Positions 48,043 to 57,541 are shown, counted from the first letter of the stretch. The stretch: DNA of 64,000 nucleotides from Amycolatopsis sp. DSM 110486 (GCF_019468465.1 NZ_CP080519.1:9479001-9543000); one strand, 5' to 3'. Notes: a model not told the origin generated them from the letters alone. Program-made: numbers and translations.

Positions 48043-49383
48043 TCAGCGCGTGCCGCTCACCGCGTACTCGGGCAGGTGCGCCACAGCGGCCCGGCGATCC
48101 ACAATGGACTGCAGGATCTCGCCGACGCGCACCGCGGTGTTGGACAGCAGCGACGACGTGATGCCATGCGTGTGCTCGGTACCGCCCTGCAGGTAGAGCC
48201 CACCGCGCACGGCGGCGTCGGTGGTGATGCGGTAGTCGCGCTCCACGCGCAGCCGGCCTTCCGCGTCCCGCCGGCAACCCGTGGCAAGCTCCCCGAGCAG
48301 CGGCGTCGGGTCCGCCGGCAGGTACCCGGTGGCGTAGACGACCTCGTCGGCGTCGAGCACCGCGCGTTCGCCGGTGGTCAGCGATTCAACCGTCGCGCGC
48401 ACGTGGGTGCCGTGGTCGGTCACGTCCACGGGCCGGGACACGTTGAACAGCCGCAGCCGCTCCACACCGAGCACCTTCTCCTGGTACACGCGGCGGTAGA
48501 GCTCGTCGATCAAGTCGAGGTCGACCGCGGAGTAGTTGGTGGCACCGTGATAGCGCATGAGCCGGTCCTTCACGGGTTCGCTGGCGCCGTAGAAGTGGTC
48601 GACCGCCTCGGGGTCGAAGATCCGGTTGGCGAACGAGCTGTCGTCGGCCGGGCTGTAGCCGTAGCGGGCGAAGACCGCGCACACCTCGGCACGCGGGAAC
48701 TCGTCGTGCAGCAGGGCCGCGACCTCGGCCGCGCTCTGGCCCGCGCCGACCACCACGAACCGCTTCGGTTCGCTGTCGCGCAACCGTTCGACGCGCGGCA
48801 GCAGCTGGCTGTTGTGCCAGATCCGCTCACCGCCGGTGACGCCCTCGGGCAGGTTGGGCCGCAATCCCGTGCCCAGCACGAGGTTGCGGGCACGCAGCTC
48901 CACGATCTCGTCGCCGGACTTCGCGCAAACGTCGAAGAAGACCACCTCGTCGCCGTCGCGGACCGGCTCGACCGAGACCACCTCGGTGCCGTAGGACACG
49001 ACGTCGTCGACCTTGGCCGCCGCCCACTCGAAGTAGTCGTGGAACTCGATCCGAAGCGGGAACAGGTTCTTGTGGTTGATGAAGTCGATCAGCCGGCCCT
49101 TGGCGTGCAGGTAGTTCAGGAAGCTGAACTCACTCGTCGGGTTGCGCATGGTCGCGAGGTCCTTGAGGAACGAGACCTGCATCGTGGCGGTGTCGATCAA
49201 CATCCCGCGGTGCCAGCCGAAACGCGGCTGGCGCTCGAGGAAGTGCGCGGTGACCGTGTCACCGGACCCGGGCGCAGCGTTGTGTTCTGTCAGCGCGATC
49301 GCGAGGGCGAGGTTCGATGGTCCGAACCCCACCCCGACCACGTCGTACACCGGCACCTGGCCATCGACCACTGCTCGTGACAT
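48043..49383 (-). CDS. L-ornithine N5-monooxygenase
   Basis: A 446-residue flavoprotein of the SidA/PvdA/CchB family. It has the FAD motif G-V-G-F-G-P-S-N-L near residue 17, the NADPH motif G-A-G-Q-S-A-A-E near 211, and the C-terminal A-T-G-Y-L-P near 353. It hydroxylates the side-chain nitrogen of ornithine, the first committed step of hydroxamate siderophores. It is the first gene of the transcript that continues into the NRPS; an iron box lies about 60 bp upstream in the region shared with the divergent formyltransferase gene. Lysine is a formal alternative substrate, but the hydroxyornithine code of NRPS module 3 argues for ornithine. Confidence 0.95.
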   Translation of the reverse strand: MSRAVVDGQVPVYDVVGVGFGPSNLALAIALTEHNAAPGSGDTVTAHFLERQPRFGWHRGMLIDTATMQVSFLKDLATMRNPTSEFSFLNYLHAKGRLIDFINHKNLFPLRIEFHDYFEWAAAKVDDVVSYGTEVVSVEPVRDGDEVVFFDVCAKSGDEIVELRARNLVLGTGLRPNLPEGVTGGERIWHNSQLLPRVERLRDSEPKRFVVVGAGQSAAEVAALLHDEFPRAEVCAVFARYGYSPADDSSFANRIFDPEAVDHFYGASEPVKDRLMRYHGATNYSAVDLDLIDELYRRVYQEKVLGVERLRLFNVSRPVDVTDHGTHVRATVESLTTGERAVLDADEVVYATGYLPADPTPLLGELATGCRRDAEGRLRVERDYRITTDAAVRGGLYLQGGTEHTHGITSSLLSNTAVRVGEILQSIVDRRAAVAHLPEYAVSGTR

Positions 49384-49443
49384 GAAAGTCCCCTAGCGCG
49401 GCACTGCCGCATCTCGGTTCGGCTCAGCTCCACTCGAAAAAGC

Positions 49444-49468
49444 TCAGGAAACCCTAACCTAACTTAGG
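49444..49468. promoter_or_regulatory. Iron box between monooxygenase and formyltransferase genes
   Basis: TCAGGAAACCCTAACCTAA (49444-49462) matches the palindromic iron box at 15 of 19 positions, and an overlapping palindrome CCTAACTTAGG (49458-49468) may be a second half-site. It can repress both divergent biosynthetic transcripts when iron is sufficient. Confidence 0.75.
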
Positions 49469-49530
49469 AGAGGCTCAGCTAGTACCTTGTGGGTGATGTT
49501 CGTCCCCTCGACCGCGAAAGGGATTCGCCG

Positions 49531-50478
49531 ATGCGCGTGGCCATGTTCGGCTACCAGACCTGGGGGCACCGCACCTTGCGGGCCCTCATCGACGCTGGTC
49601 ACGAGGTCGTCCTCGTGGTCACGCACCCCAAGAGCGACCACGCGTACGAGAAGATCTGGGACGATTCGGTGGCCGAGCTCGCCGAGGCCAACGGAATCCG
49701 CGCCCTGCTGCGCAACCGCCCCGACGATCCCGAGCTGCTGGCGGAGCTCAAGGCCGCGGAGCCGGAGCTGATCGTCGCGAACAACTGGCGGACCTGGCTG
49801 CCGCCGGAGATCTTCGACCTGCCGCCCCACGGCACGCTCAACGTCCACGACTCGCTGCTGCCCGCGTACGCCGGGTTCTCACCGCTGATCTGGGCGCTGG
49901 TCAACGGCGAACCCGAGGTCGGCGTGACCGCCCACATGATGAACGCGGAACTCGACGCCGGCGACATCGTGGTGCAGCGCGCGGTGCCGGTCGGCCCGAA
50001 GGACACGACCACGGATCTGTTCCACCGCACGGTGGATCTCATCGAGCCGATCGTCGCGGAGGCGCTCTCGCTCATCGAGACGGGCACCGTGGTGCCGATC
50101 GCCCAGGACCGGTCGAAGGCGAGCTTCTTCCACAAACGCGCGCCACGCGACAGTCTCATCGACTGGACTTGGCCCGCTTCGGACATCGAACGGCTGGCGC
50201 GGGCGCAGTCCGACCCGTACCCCAACGCGTTCGCCTACCACCGCGGTGCACGGCTGCGGATCGTGCGCGCATCGGTGTCGGCCGGGCACTACGGCGGCAC
50301 GCCGGGCCGCATCTTCATCAAGGAGGGCGACGGCGTGGTGATCGTCGCCGGTCCCGAGGCGCGGCGCGGTCACTCCCCCGGCCTGCTGGTGGAACGCGTG
50401 CGCACGGAGGACGGCACGGAGCTGGCTGCGGCCGACTACTTCACGACGATGGGCGGGTACCTCACCGACCGGCCGTGA
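49531..50478 (+). CDS. N5-hydroxyornithine formyltransferase (CchA-like)
   Basis: A 315-residue protein related to methionyl-tRNA formyltransferase. The formyl-tetrahydrofolate site is visible in N-V-H-D-S-L-L-P-A-Y-A-G near residue 108, with A-E-L-D-A-G-D-I-V further on, and a C-terminal Fmt_C-like domain follows. In hydroxamate clusters this enzyme formylates N5-hydroxyornithine to give a hydroxamate ligand. I choose ATG at 49531 because it has AAAGGGA upstream and starts the family homology; the frame is open 14 codons earlier over the iron box region. Its divergent position opposite the monooxygenase, sharing an iron box, fixes its pathway. A general Met-tRNA role is unlikely. Confidence 0.92.
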   Translation: MRVAMFGYQTWGHRTLRALIDAGHEVVLVVTHPKSDHAYEKIWDDSVAELAEANGIRALLRNRPDDPELLAELKAAEPELIVANNWRTWLPPEIFDLPPHGTLNVHDSLLPAYAGFSPLIWALVNGEPEVGVTAHMMNAELDAGDIVVQRAVPVGPKDTTTDLFHRTVDLIEPIVAEALSLIETGTVVPIAQDRSKASFFHKRAPRDSLIDWTWPASDIERLARAQSDPYPNAFAYHRGARLRIVRASVSAGHYGGTPGRIFIKEGDGVVIVAGPEARRGHSPGLLVERVRTEDGTELAAADYFTTMGGYLTDRP

Positions 50479-50529
50479 GCGCGTTTTGCCGATCGGCTGA
50501 AACTGCCGGGTGAGCCGAGTTTGTCGGTA

Positions 50530-50564
50530 CGCCGGGTTACGGTGGCCGCAACCGTAACCCGGCG
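50530..50564. terminator. Perfect 14-bp inverted repeat after the formyltransferase
   Basis: CGCCGGGTTACGGT and its exact complement flank a 7-base loop, 51 bp after the formyltransferase stop and 37 bp before the next start. It probably ends the siderophore transcript. Its position just ahead of the PPOX gene means an operator function is also possible. Confidence 0.65.
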
Positions 50565-50600
50565 TGAGCGCGCCGGGCCCGACCACTGGAGGAACCCGAG

Positions 50601-51029
50601 ATGGCCACCCCGATGTCCGCTGAACGCGCGCGCACTTTCCTCACCGAAGGCAGCCGCAGCGCCATCTTCGTCACCGTCCGTGCCGACGGCCGCCCGCACG
50701 CCGTCCCCGTGTGGTTCGCCGCCGACGGTGAGGACCTGCTGGTCAACATCACGCAGGACAGCGTGAAAGGCCGCGCGATCGTCGCGTCGGGCGAGGTCGC
50801 GCTCACGGTGCACGACGACGTGCCGCCCTACAGCTTCGTCTCGGTGAACGGGACGGCCGAGATCGTGACCGACCCCGCACGCGTGCGCAGCGGTTCGGAG
50901 CTCATCGCGCGCCGCTACCTGCCCGCCGAAGGAGTGGACCAGTTCGTCGGCTACGCCACCTCGCCGGGCAAGGTCCTCGTGGTGGTCCACCCGTCGCACA
51001 CCACGGGGGTCGACGCCGTGGCCGGCTGA
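50601..51029 (+). CDS. PPOX-class (probably F420-dependent) flavin/deazaflavin protein
   Basis: A 142-residue split-barrel protein. Typical parts are A-I-F-V-T-V-R-A-D-G-R-P-H-A-V-P-V-W-F near residues 21-39, N-I-T-Q-D-S-V-K-G-R-A and the C-terminal strand V-L-V-V-V-H-P. Actinobacterial proteins of this size and pattern often bind F420 and reduce unknown substrates. It ends 4 bp from the convergent ABC-F gene. GAGGAACCCGAG precedes the ATG. Its link to the siderophore genes upstream is only positional. Confidence 0.82.
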   Translation: MATPMSAERARTFLTEGSRSAIFVTVRADGRPHAVPVWFAADGEDLLVNITQDSVKGRAIVASGEVALTVHDDVPPYSFVSVNGTAEIVTDPARVRSGSELIARRYLPAEGVDQFVGYATSPGKVLVVVHPSHTTGVDAVAG

Positions 51030-51033
51030 CGCG

Positions 51034-52671
51034 TCAGGACTCGGTGACTTTCCCGTCCGCCACTTCGAAGCGCCGCGTGACCGAGACGGCGTCGAGCATG
51101 CGGCGGTCGTGGGTCACGAGCAGCAGCGTGCCGGGGTAACGGTCCAAAGCGGACTCGAGCTGTTCGATCGCGGGCAGATCGAGGTGGTTGGTGGGCTCGT
51201 CGAGCACAAGCAGGTTCACCCCGCGCGCCTGCAGCAACGCGAGAGCGGCGCGCGTGCGCTCGCCCGGCGAGAGCGTGGCCGCGGGGCGCAGCACGTGCGC
51301 GGCCTTGAGGCCGAACTTCGCGAGCAGCGTGCGGACCTCGGCGTCGGGCAGCTCCGGGACCTCGCGCGCGAACGCGTCGGCCAGCGGGACGTCGTCGAGG
51401 AACAGCTGACGCGCCTGATCGACCTCGCCGACGACGACGCCGGGGCCGAGCGCCGCGCTGCCCTCGTCGAGCGGCAGCCGGCCGAGCAGGGCGGCCAGCA
51501 GCGTGGACTTGCCCGCGCCGTTGGCGCCGGTGATGGCGACCTTGTCCGCCCAGTCCACCTGGAGGTCGACGGGACCGAGCGTGAAGGGGCCGCGGCGCAC
51601 GACAGCGCCGCGCAGCGTGGCGACGACCGCGCCGGCACGCGGGGCCGCCGCGATCTCCATGCGCAGCTCCCACTCTTTACGCGGCTCGTCCACGACCTCC
51701 AGGCGCTCGATCATGCGCTCGGTCTGGCGCGCCTTCGACGCCTGCTTCTCCGTGGCCTCGCTGCGGAACTTGCGGCCGACCTTGTCGTTGTCGGTCTGCT
51801 TGCGCCGCGCGTTCTTGACGCCCTTCTCCATCCAGCCGCGCTGCATCTGCCCGCGCGCCTCCAGCGCGGAGCGGGTGGTGGCGTACTCCTCGTAGTCCTC
51901 GCGCGCGTGACGCCGCGCGACGGCGCGTTCCTCCAAATAGGACTCGTAGCCGCCGCCGAACGTGTTCACCTGCTGCTGCGCGAGATCCAGCTCCACGACG
52001 CGGTCCACGGTGCGGGCGAGGAACTCACGGTCGTGGCTCACGAGCACCGTGCCGGCACGCAGGCCGGTGACGAACCGCTCGAGGCGGGTGAGGCCGTCGA
52101 GGTCGAGGTCGTTGGTGGGCTCGTCGAGCAGGAAGATGTCGTACCGGCTCAACAGCAGCGACGCGAGCCCGGCGCGCGCGGCCTGTCCGCCCGACAGCGA
52201 GACCATCGGCTGGTCGAGGTCCACGGCCAGCCCCAGCTCCGCGGCGACCTCGCCGGCGCGGTCGTCGAGGTCAGCGCCGCCGAGGGCGAGCCAACGGTCG
52301 AGGGCCGTCCCGTACGTGTCGTCCGCGCCGGCGACGCCCTCGGTCAACGCTTCGGTGGCGGCGTCGAGCTCACGCTGCGCTTCGGCGACGCCGGTGCGCC
52401 GTGCGAGGAACTGCCGCACCGACTCCCCCGGCCGCCGCTCGGGCTCCTGCGGGAGGTGACCGACGGTGGCCGTCGGCGGGTTCAGCCGGATCTCCCCCGA
52501 CTCGGGCGGCTGCAGCCCCGCGAGGGTGCGCAGCAGCGTGGACTTGCCGGCGCCGTTGACGCCGACCAGCCCGACGACGTCGCCAGGAGCGACGACCAGG
52601 TCGAGGCCGGAGAACAGGATGCGGTCGCCGTGGCCGGAGGCCAGGCCCTTCGCGACGAGTGTTGCGCTCAT
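51034..52671 (-). CDS. ABC-F family ATPase
   Basis: A 545-residue soluble protein with two ABC domains and no membrane segment: Walker A G-V-N-G-A-G-K-S-T near residue 37 and G-A-N-G-A-G-K-S-T near 378, signatures L-S-G-G-Q and L-S-P-G-E, two L-D-E-P-T-N Walker B blocks, and between them a charged linker rich in Arg, Lys and Glu. ABC-F proteins act on the ribosome, either as translation factors or as antibiotic protection. Which of the two applies cannot be told. I chose ATG at 52671 because homology starts there. It is divergent from a PaaX-type regulator. Confidence 0.9.
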   Translation of the reverse strand: MSATLVAKGLASGHGDRILFSGLDLVVAPGDVVGLVGVNGAGKSTLLRTLAGLQPPESGEIRLNPPTATVGHLPQEPERRPGESVRQFLARRTGVAEAQRELDAATEALTEGVAGADDTYGTALDRWLALGGADLDDRAGEVAAELGLAVDLDQPMVSLSGGQAARAGLASLLLSRYDIFLLDEPTNDLDLDGLTRLERFVTGLRAGTVLVSHDREFLARTVDRVVELDLAQQQVNTFGGGYESYLEERAVARRHAREDYEEYATTRSALEARGQMQRGWMEKGVKNARRKQTDNDKVGRKFRSEATEKQASKARQTERMIERLEVVDEPRKEWELRMEIAAAPRAGAVVATLRGAVVRRGPFTLGPVDLQVDWADKVAITGANGAGKSTLLAALLGRLPLDEGSAALGPGVVVGEVDQARQLFLDDVPLADAFAREVPELPDAEVRTLLAKFGLKAAHVLRPAATLSPGERTRAALALLQARGVNLLVLDEPTNHLDLPAIEQLESALDRYPGTLLLVTHDRRMLDAVSVTRRFEVADGKVTES

Positions 52672-52803
52672 TTCCCGGCTGATTCTACGGGTGCCGCTCC
52701 GCGCCGCCGACGCGCTCCCAGTGTGTCGAGTGTCGTCTCGGTCACTGAACGTGGGTAGCCTGGGCGGGTTACGAACCACGGAGCAGTGAGGTCGGTGAAA
52801 GCG

Positions 52804-53715
52804 ATGGCGGAACCCGCCACGTCGGTCACGCTCGGCCAGCGCGCGAAGCAGCGGGAACCCCGCTCGGCGGCGCCGCGGCCGACGGTCAGCAGGCGCCGCG
52901 AGGTCAGCCACGCGAGTGCCCGGTCCCTGTTGATGACTGTGCTGGGCGAGTACGTGCTGCCCCGCGACCGTCCCGTGTGGACGTCCATGCTCGTCGAAGC
53001 GCTGGGCATGCTGGACATCGAGGAGAAGTCGGCGCGCCAGGCACTCGCGCGCTCGGCCGCCGAGGGCTGGCTGGTGTCCGAACGCGTCGGCCGGCGCGTG
53101 CGCTGGTCGCTCACGCCGCCGGGCCGTCGCCTGCTCACCGAAGGCGCCGAGCGGATCTACGCGTTCGGGCGCGAGGCCGTCGCGTGGGAGGGCCGCTGGC
53201 TGATGCTGATCGTGTCGGTGCCCGAGGCCAAGCGCGACCTGCGCCACCGGCTGCGCACACGCCTGACGTGGGCCGGGTTCGGCTCGCCCGTCGCGGGCGT
53301 GTGGGTGAGCCCCGACCCCGGCCGGCAGCACGAAGCGCAGCAGATCGTGGCGGAGCTGCAGCTCGACGCCCAGGCGATGTCCTTCACGGCCGCGTACGGC
53401 GAGGTCGGTGAGCAGGAGAGCATGGTCGAGCGGTCGTGGGACCTCTCGGAGCTGACCGACAGCTACGAGGACTTCATCGACCGCTTCACCGGCCTGCGCC
53501 CCACTGGCGACCCGGCCGTGCTGCGCGCGCAGACCGAGCTGGTGCACGAATGGCGGCGTTTCCCGTTCCTCGACCCGCGGCTGCCGGCCGAGCTGCTGCC
53601 CGCCGAGTGGAGCGGGCGCAAGGCGAGCGAGCTGTTCCACCGCAAGCACGTGGAATGGCGGCCCGCGGCCCAGGCGTACTGGGACAAGCTGCTGGACAAC
53701 GAGGAGAACGCGTGA
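52804..53715 (+). CDS. PaaX-family transcriptional regulator
   Basis: A 303-residue protein with the three parts of PaaX: an N-terminal winged helix (A-R-S-L-L-M-T-V-L-G-E-Y-V, residues about 40-120), a central domain with W-E-G-R-W-L-M-L-I-V-S-V-P-E, and a C-terminal domain with F-P-F-L-D-P-R-L-P-A-E-L-L-P. PaaX represses phenylacetate catabolism and is released by phenylacetyl-CoA. It overlaps an enoyl-CoA hydratase gene (GTGA), consistent with a CoA-ester pathway. An upstream in-frame GTG at 52786 is an alternative start. Only one catabolic gene follows, so the pathway cannot be specified. Confidence 0.88.
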   Translation: MAEPATSVTLGQRAKQREPRSAAPRPTVSRRREVSHASARSLLMTVLGEYVLPRDRPVWTSMLVEALGMLDIEEKSARQALARSAAEGWLVSERVGRRVRWSLTPPGRRLLTEGAERIYAFGREAVAWEGRWLMLIVSVPEAKRDLRHRLRTRLTWAGFGSPVAGVWVSPDPGRQHEAQQIVAELQLDAQAMSFTAAYGEVGEQESMVERSWDLSELTDSYEDFIDRFTGLRPTGDPAVLRAQTELVHEWRRFPFLDPRLPAELLPAEWSGRKASELFHRKHVEWRPAAQAYWDKLLDNEENA

Positions 53716-54482
53716 CCCGGCTCGACCGCGAAGACGGCCTGGCGGTGCTGACGATCGACGCGCCGCCGCTCAACCTCTACACCGCTTCGTTGCAACGCGA
53801 CTTGCTCGAAGCCGTCGCCGCCCTGGAAGCCCAGCCGGCGCGGGCGTTGCTCATCCGGGCCGAGGGCCGTGTCGTCAGCGGCGGCGTGGACGTCGCGCTG
53901 TTCGACGCACAGGGCTCGCCGGCCGAGGCGAAGGTGTTCTTCGACGAGCTGCTCACGGTGCCCGACCGCATCGCCGCGCTGCCGTTCCCCACGGTGTTCG
54001 CCGCCCACGGCCTGTGCCTCACGTGGGCGTTCGAGGTCGCCGTGGCGTGCGACCTGCTGCTGGCCGCTTCGCGGGCCAAGTTCGGGCTCGTGGAGAAGGT
54101 GGTGGGCCTGACGCCGACGATGGGCGGCACCCAGCGCCTCGCCGCGCGTGCGGGAGTGGCCCGCGCCAAGGAGTTCGTGTTCACCGGCGACACGTACTCC
54201 GCCGAGACGCTCGAACGCTGGAACGTGGTGAACCGCGTGCTGCCCGACGAGGGCTTCGACGCCGCGGCGCGCGAGTTCAGCGCGCGCCTCGCCGCCGGCC
54301 CCACGCAGGCGCACGCGGCCACCAAACGCGTACTGGCGCATTTCGAGCACGGCGGTGTGCCGGAGGCCAACGCCCACGTCACGTCGATCGCCGCGGAGCT
54401 GTTCGACACCGAGGACCTGCGCGGCGCGGTGAAGTCGTTCCTCGCCGAGGGGCCCGGCAAAGCGAGCTTCACCGGCCGCTGA
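53712..54482 (+). CDS. Enoyl-CoA hydratase/isomerase family protein
   Basis: A 256-residue crotonase-fold protein. It has A-P-P-L-N-L-Y-T near residue 18, the oxyanion segment R-V-V-S-G-G-V-D-V-A-L-F, and F-G-L-V-E-K-V-V-G-L-T-P-T-M-G-G-T-Q-R-L near 125. The glutamates usual for water addition are only partly kept (E in L-V-E-K), so hydratase or isomerase activity is open. It starts with GTG at 53712 overlapping the PaaX stop and is translated with it. It converges with the next gene, 4 bp away. Confidence 0.9.
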   Translation: MTRLDREDGLAVLTIDAPPLNLYTASLQRDLLEAVAALEAQPARALLIRAEGRVVSGGVDVALFDAQGSPAEAKVFFDELLTVPDRIAALPFPTVFAAHGLCLTWAFEVAVACDLLLAASRAKFGLVEKVVGLTPTMGGTQRLAARAGVARAKEFVFTGDTYSAETLERWNVVNRVLPDEGFDAAAREFSARLAAGPTQAHAATKRVLAHFEHGGVPEANAHVTSIAAELFDTEDLRGAVKSFLAEGPGKASFTGR

Positions 54483-54486
54483 GGCC

Positions 54487-55356
54487 TCAGCGCGGCAGCT
54501 GCCCCACGTGGTCGACGATCCCGTAACCGACCACGGCGCCCTGCGTGGTGCCGAGGTAGGTGTAGGTCTTCGCGTCGAAGACCAGGGTCACCCCGTGGCC
54601 GGGCCAGGTGATGCCGACGCCCGGGCGGCCCGCCGCGTCGGTCACGTGGTCCACGGCCTGCAACCCGGGCACCTTCGCGGCTGCGTCGAACAGCGCGGCC
54701 TTGGTCTGCGGCCGCAGGTACGTCTCGCCGACGAGCAGCTGGACGTCCTTGCCCATCGCGTTCGCGTCGCCGGCGTCTCCGCTGTGGTTCTTGTTCAGGT
54801 AGCTGAACATCGCGTCGGCGGTGGTCGGCAGGTCGGTGCGGTACGCCGGCGTCACGACGCACGGCTCTTCCCTTCCGTTCGCAGCCGGGTTGTTGGCGCC
54901 CTCGACGCGGTACTTGCCGTCGACGCACGCCTGAAGGGTGAGCGTCTGGCCGTCTTGCTCGACGTAGCCGTCGTGCTTGCCGTCGGCGGAGATCCAGGCC
55001 TCGCGGTCGCTGTTCGCGTACTGCGTCTTGACGTAGACGAACTGGTCGGGCCGCGGCGGGGTGTCGGGCAGCTTCAGGGCCTCGGCCGCGGCGCCGTGCA
55101 GCACGCGCACGGGGTCGGCGGCCGCTTGCGGCGGCGTCAGCGGTCCGTCTCCGGTGGGCGCGAACGAGACGACGGCGGTGATGGCCGCCGCAAGCCCCAG
55201 TGTCGCTGCGCCGGCCTGCCGAAGGCGTTTCCCGGTCTTGCGGCGAGGCTCGCTCGCGGCGGCCGCGAGCAGCCGGGCGCGGGCGGCACCCAGGTCGGCC
55301 AGGTCGGGCAGCGGGACGTCGGCCGCGCGGTCGCGGACCAGCTGCAGCTCATCCAT
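54487..55356 (-). CDS. CU044_5270-type membrane protein, partner of ECF sigma factor
   Basis: A 289-residue protein with a cytoplasmic N-terminus (about 45 residues), one membrane helix (A-A-T-L-G-L-A-A-A-I-T-A-V-V) and an extracellular domain rich in Tyr, Asp and Gly. This plan is that of the CU044_5270 family, regularly encoded after ECF sigma genes in actinobacteria. It overlaps the sigma gene by 8 bp. It may act like an anti-sigma factor or surface sensor, but the N-terminus has no zinc-finger H-x-x-x-C-x-x-C motif. Confidence 0.8.
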   Translation of the reverse strand: MDELQLVRDRAADVPLPDLADLGAARARLLAAAASEPRRKTGKRLRQAGAATLGLAAAITAVVSFAPTGDGPLTPPQAAADPVRVLHGAAAEALKLPDTPPRPDQFVYVKTQYANSDREAWISADGKHDGYVEQDGQTLTLQACVDGKYRVEGANNPAANGREEPCVVTPAYRTDLPTTADAMFSYLNKNHSGDAGDANAMGKDVQLLVGETYLRPQTKAALFDAAAKVPGLQAVDHVTDAAGRPGVGITWPGHGVTLVFDAKTYTYLGTTQGAVVGYGIVDHVGQLPR

Positions 55357-55921
55357 GGGACGGAACCTCCTTCACGTCGGGGTGTTCGGCACCGCCGAGG
55401 GCGGCGCGCAACTGGCGGCGGGCGCGGTTGAGCCGGGACCGCACGGTCCCGACGGGGATTCCCAGCGCCTGGGCCACCTCCTCGTAGGCGAGCTGCTCGG
55501 CAGCGACGAGCAGCACGACGTCGCGGTCTTTGGCGCTGAGCGCCGCGAGCGCCGCGCCGAGCTCCGGCCCGCGCGCCTGGGCGCTGACCTGGGCGGCCAC
55601 GCGGTCGGCGTGCCCGTCGACCGCGGCCTGCGGGCCGACGGCGCGCAGCAGGCGGTACTGGCGCACCTCGTCGCGGCGGTGGCGGCTCACGATGTTGGTC
55701 GCGATGCCGTAGAGCCACGGCCGCGCGTCGGGCCGGGTGCCGTCGTAGTGAGCCCGTTTGCCGAACGCGACCAGGAACGTGTCCGCCAGCGCGTCGTCGG
55801 CCACGTCCCGGCCCAGCCGCCGCGCGAGGTAGCGGTGGATGTGCGGTGCGTGCCGGTCGAAGATGGCGGCGAACAGGTCGGGCTCGGCCACGGACCGGCC
55901 GATCACCCCCGCGTCGTCCAT
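55349..55921 (-). CDS. ECF-type RNA polymerase sigma factor
   Basis: A 190-residue sigma-70-family protein. Region 2 reads F-A-A-I-F-D-R-H-A-P-H-I-H-R-Y then D-A-L-A-D-T-F-L-V-A-F; region 4 reads L-A-Y-E-E-V-A-Q-A-L-G-I-P-V-G-T-V-R-S-R-L-N-R-A-R. The sigma-3 region is absent, as in all ECF factors. It is cotranscribed with the membrane protein that follows and is divergent from the alginate-lyase-family gene. The signal it answers to is unknown. Confidence 0.92.
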   Translation of the reverse strand: MDDAGVIGRSVAEPDLFAAIFDRHAPHIHRYLARRLGRDVADDALADTFLVAFGKRAHYDGTRPDARPWLYGIATNIVSRHRRDEVRQYRLLRAVGPQAAVDGHADRVAAQVSAQARGPELGAALAALSAKDRDVVLLVAAEQLAYEEVAQALGIPVGTVRSRLNRARRQLRAALGGAEHPDVKEVPSHG

Positions 55922-56129
55922 CGATCACCCCTTCTCGGATGCAGTGTCACGGGTTATCCGCAGAAGCCGCCATTCGAGTTCATTCAGCGGGCTGAACGTA
56001 TTTTTCGAATGCGAATGATGTCCACGTGCGTGCTTGACGTGAGGTGGTCTGGACCATGACACTGGTGCGCAGCGCTCACCGGTGATCGAGATCGACGACG
56101 ACCTCCCTTCCCCCTCACCGAGGAGAGCC

Positions 56130-57305
56130 ATGTCCTTTCGGGCCCGAAAACTCGCGTCGCTGGTCGCGACGATCCCTGTCGCGCTGGGACTGCTGGCGGC
56201 ACCGGTCTCCGCCGCTCCGGCCACGTTCACCCACCCGGGCGTGCTCGTGAGCCGTCCGCAGCTGGACTTCGTGCGCGCCAAGGTGAACGCCGGCGCGCAA
56301 CCGTGGAAGAGCGCGTACGACCAGATGATGGGCAGCAAGTACGCCTCGCTCACGCGCACGGCGAAACCCCGCGCCGTCGTGGAGTGCGGCTCGTACTCCA
56401 ACCCGAACAACGGCTGCACCGACGAACGCGAAGACGCCATCGCCGCCTACACCGACGCCTTGGCCTGGTACATCACACAGGACGCGCGCTACGCGCAGAA
56501 GGCCATTGCGTTGATGGACGCGTGGTCCGCGACGATCACCAGCCACACCAACAGCAACGCACCCCTGCAGACGGGCTGGGCCGGCGCGTCGTGGTCGCGC
56601 GCCGCGGAGCTCATCAAGTCGACCTACACGAGCTGGCCCAACGCCGGCCGCTTCGCGACGATGCTGCGCAACGTCTACCTGCCCAAGCTCCTGGCCGGCT
56701 CCAACAGCAACGGCAACTGGGAACTCGTCATGACGGAGGCCGCCGTGGGCATCTCCGTCTTCCTCGACGACAAGTCCAGCTACGACTCCGCCATGACCCG
56801 CTACCGCAACCGCGTCGCGGCCTACGTGTATCTGTCCACGGACGGCGCCCTCCCCAAGACGGTGCCCGGCAGCGGACTGTCCACCCGCGACCAAATCGTC
56901 AACTACTGGCAGAAACAAAGCACCTTCACCACCGGCCTCACCCAGGAAACCTGCCGCGACTTCGTCCACACGGGCTACGGCATCGCCTCCATCGCCGACG
57001 TCGCCGAAACCTCGCGCATCCAGGGCCAAGACCTCTACGGCACCGACATCGGCGAGCGCCTCCGCCAGGCCCTCGGCTTCCAATCCAAGTACGAACTCGG
57101 CGCCGCGGTCCCCAGCAATCTCTGCGGCGGCTCGTTGAACCTCGGCCTGGGCCCCGTGACCGAAGTGGGCTACAACGCGCTGCACGGCCGCCTCGGCATC
57201 GCCATGACCAACACCCAAGCTCTGACCGAACGCCAACGCCCAGCTGGGACGAACAATCTCTTCGTCGCCTGGCAGACGTTGACGCACGCCGACAACCCGA
57301 ACTGA
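56130..57305 (+). CDS. Secreted alginate lyase-family protein
   Basis: A 391-residue secreted protein: signal peptide ending A-P-V-S-A-A-P-A near residue 28, then the alpha-barrel of the alginate_lyase family (PL5-like). Landmarks are H-P-G-V-L-V-S-R-P-Q-L-D-F at the start, A-W-Y-I-T-Q-D-A-R-Y-A-Q-K-A, N-G-N-W-E-L-V-M-T-E-A-A and C-R-D-F-V-H-T-G-Y-G-I-A-S-I near residue 285. AGGAGA precedes the ATG at 56130; an earlier in-frame start would add a charged stretch before the signal peptide. The true polysaccharide could be alginate or another uronate polymer. Confidence 0.87.
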   Translation: MSFRARKLASLVATIPVALGLLAAPVSAAPATFTHPGVLVSRPQLDFVRAKVNAGAQPWKSAYDQMMGSKYASLTRTAKPRAVVECGSYSNPNNGCTDEREDAIAAYTDALAWYITQDARYAQKAIALMDAWSATITSHTNSNAPLQTGWAGASWSRAAELIKSTYTSWPNAGRFATMLRNVYLPKLLAGSNSNGNWELVMTEAAVGISVFLDDKSSYDSAMTRYRNRVAAYVYLSTDGALPKTVPGSGLSTRDQIVNYWQKQSTFTTGLTQETCRDFVHTGYGIASIADVAETSRIQGQDLYGTDIGERLRQALGFQSKYELGAAVPSNLCGGSLNLGLGPVTEVGYNALHGRLGIAMTNTQALTERQRPAGTNNLFVAWQTLTHADNPN

Positions 57306-57451
57306 CGCCCTGTCGGCCCTGGGGATCACCCTCTGTTGTCGGGGTTCCCGCAGGTCAGGGCATAAATGTGGGCCTCCCTGCAACCCCCCGATCGCGACCC
57401 GCTACAGTACTTACATCGCGCTTCACGGAGCACCTCCGCGGAGCACGGGTC

Positions 57452-57530
<79 letters not shown>

Positions 57531-57541
57531 GATTTGAAGGG

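Noticed and set aside
53712..54482. Full phenylacetate (paa) operon
   Set aside because: Only a PaaX-type regulator and one crotonase-fold gene are present; no ring epoxidase or ligase genes.
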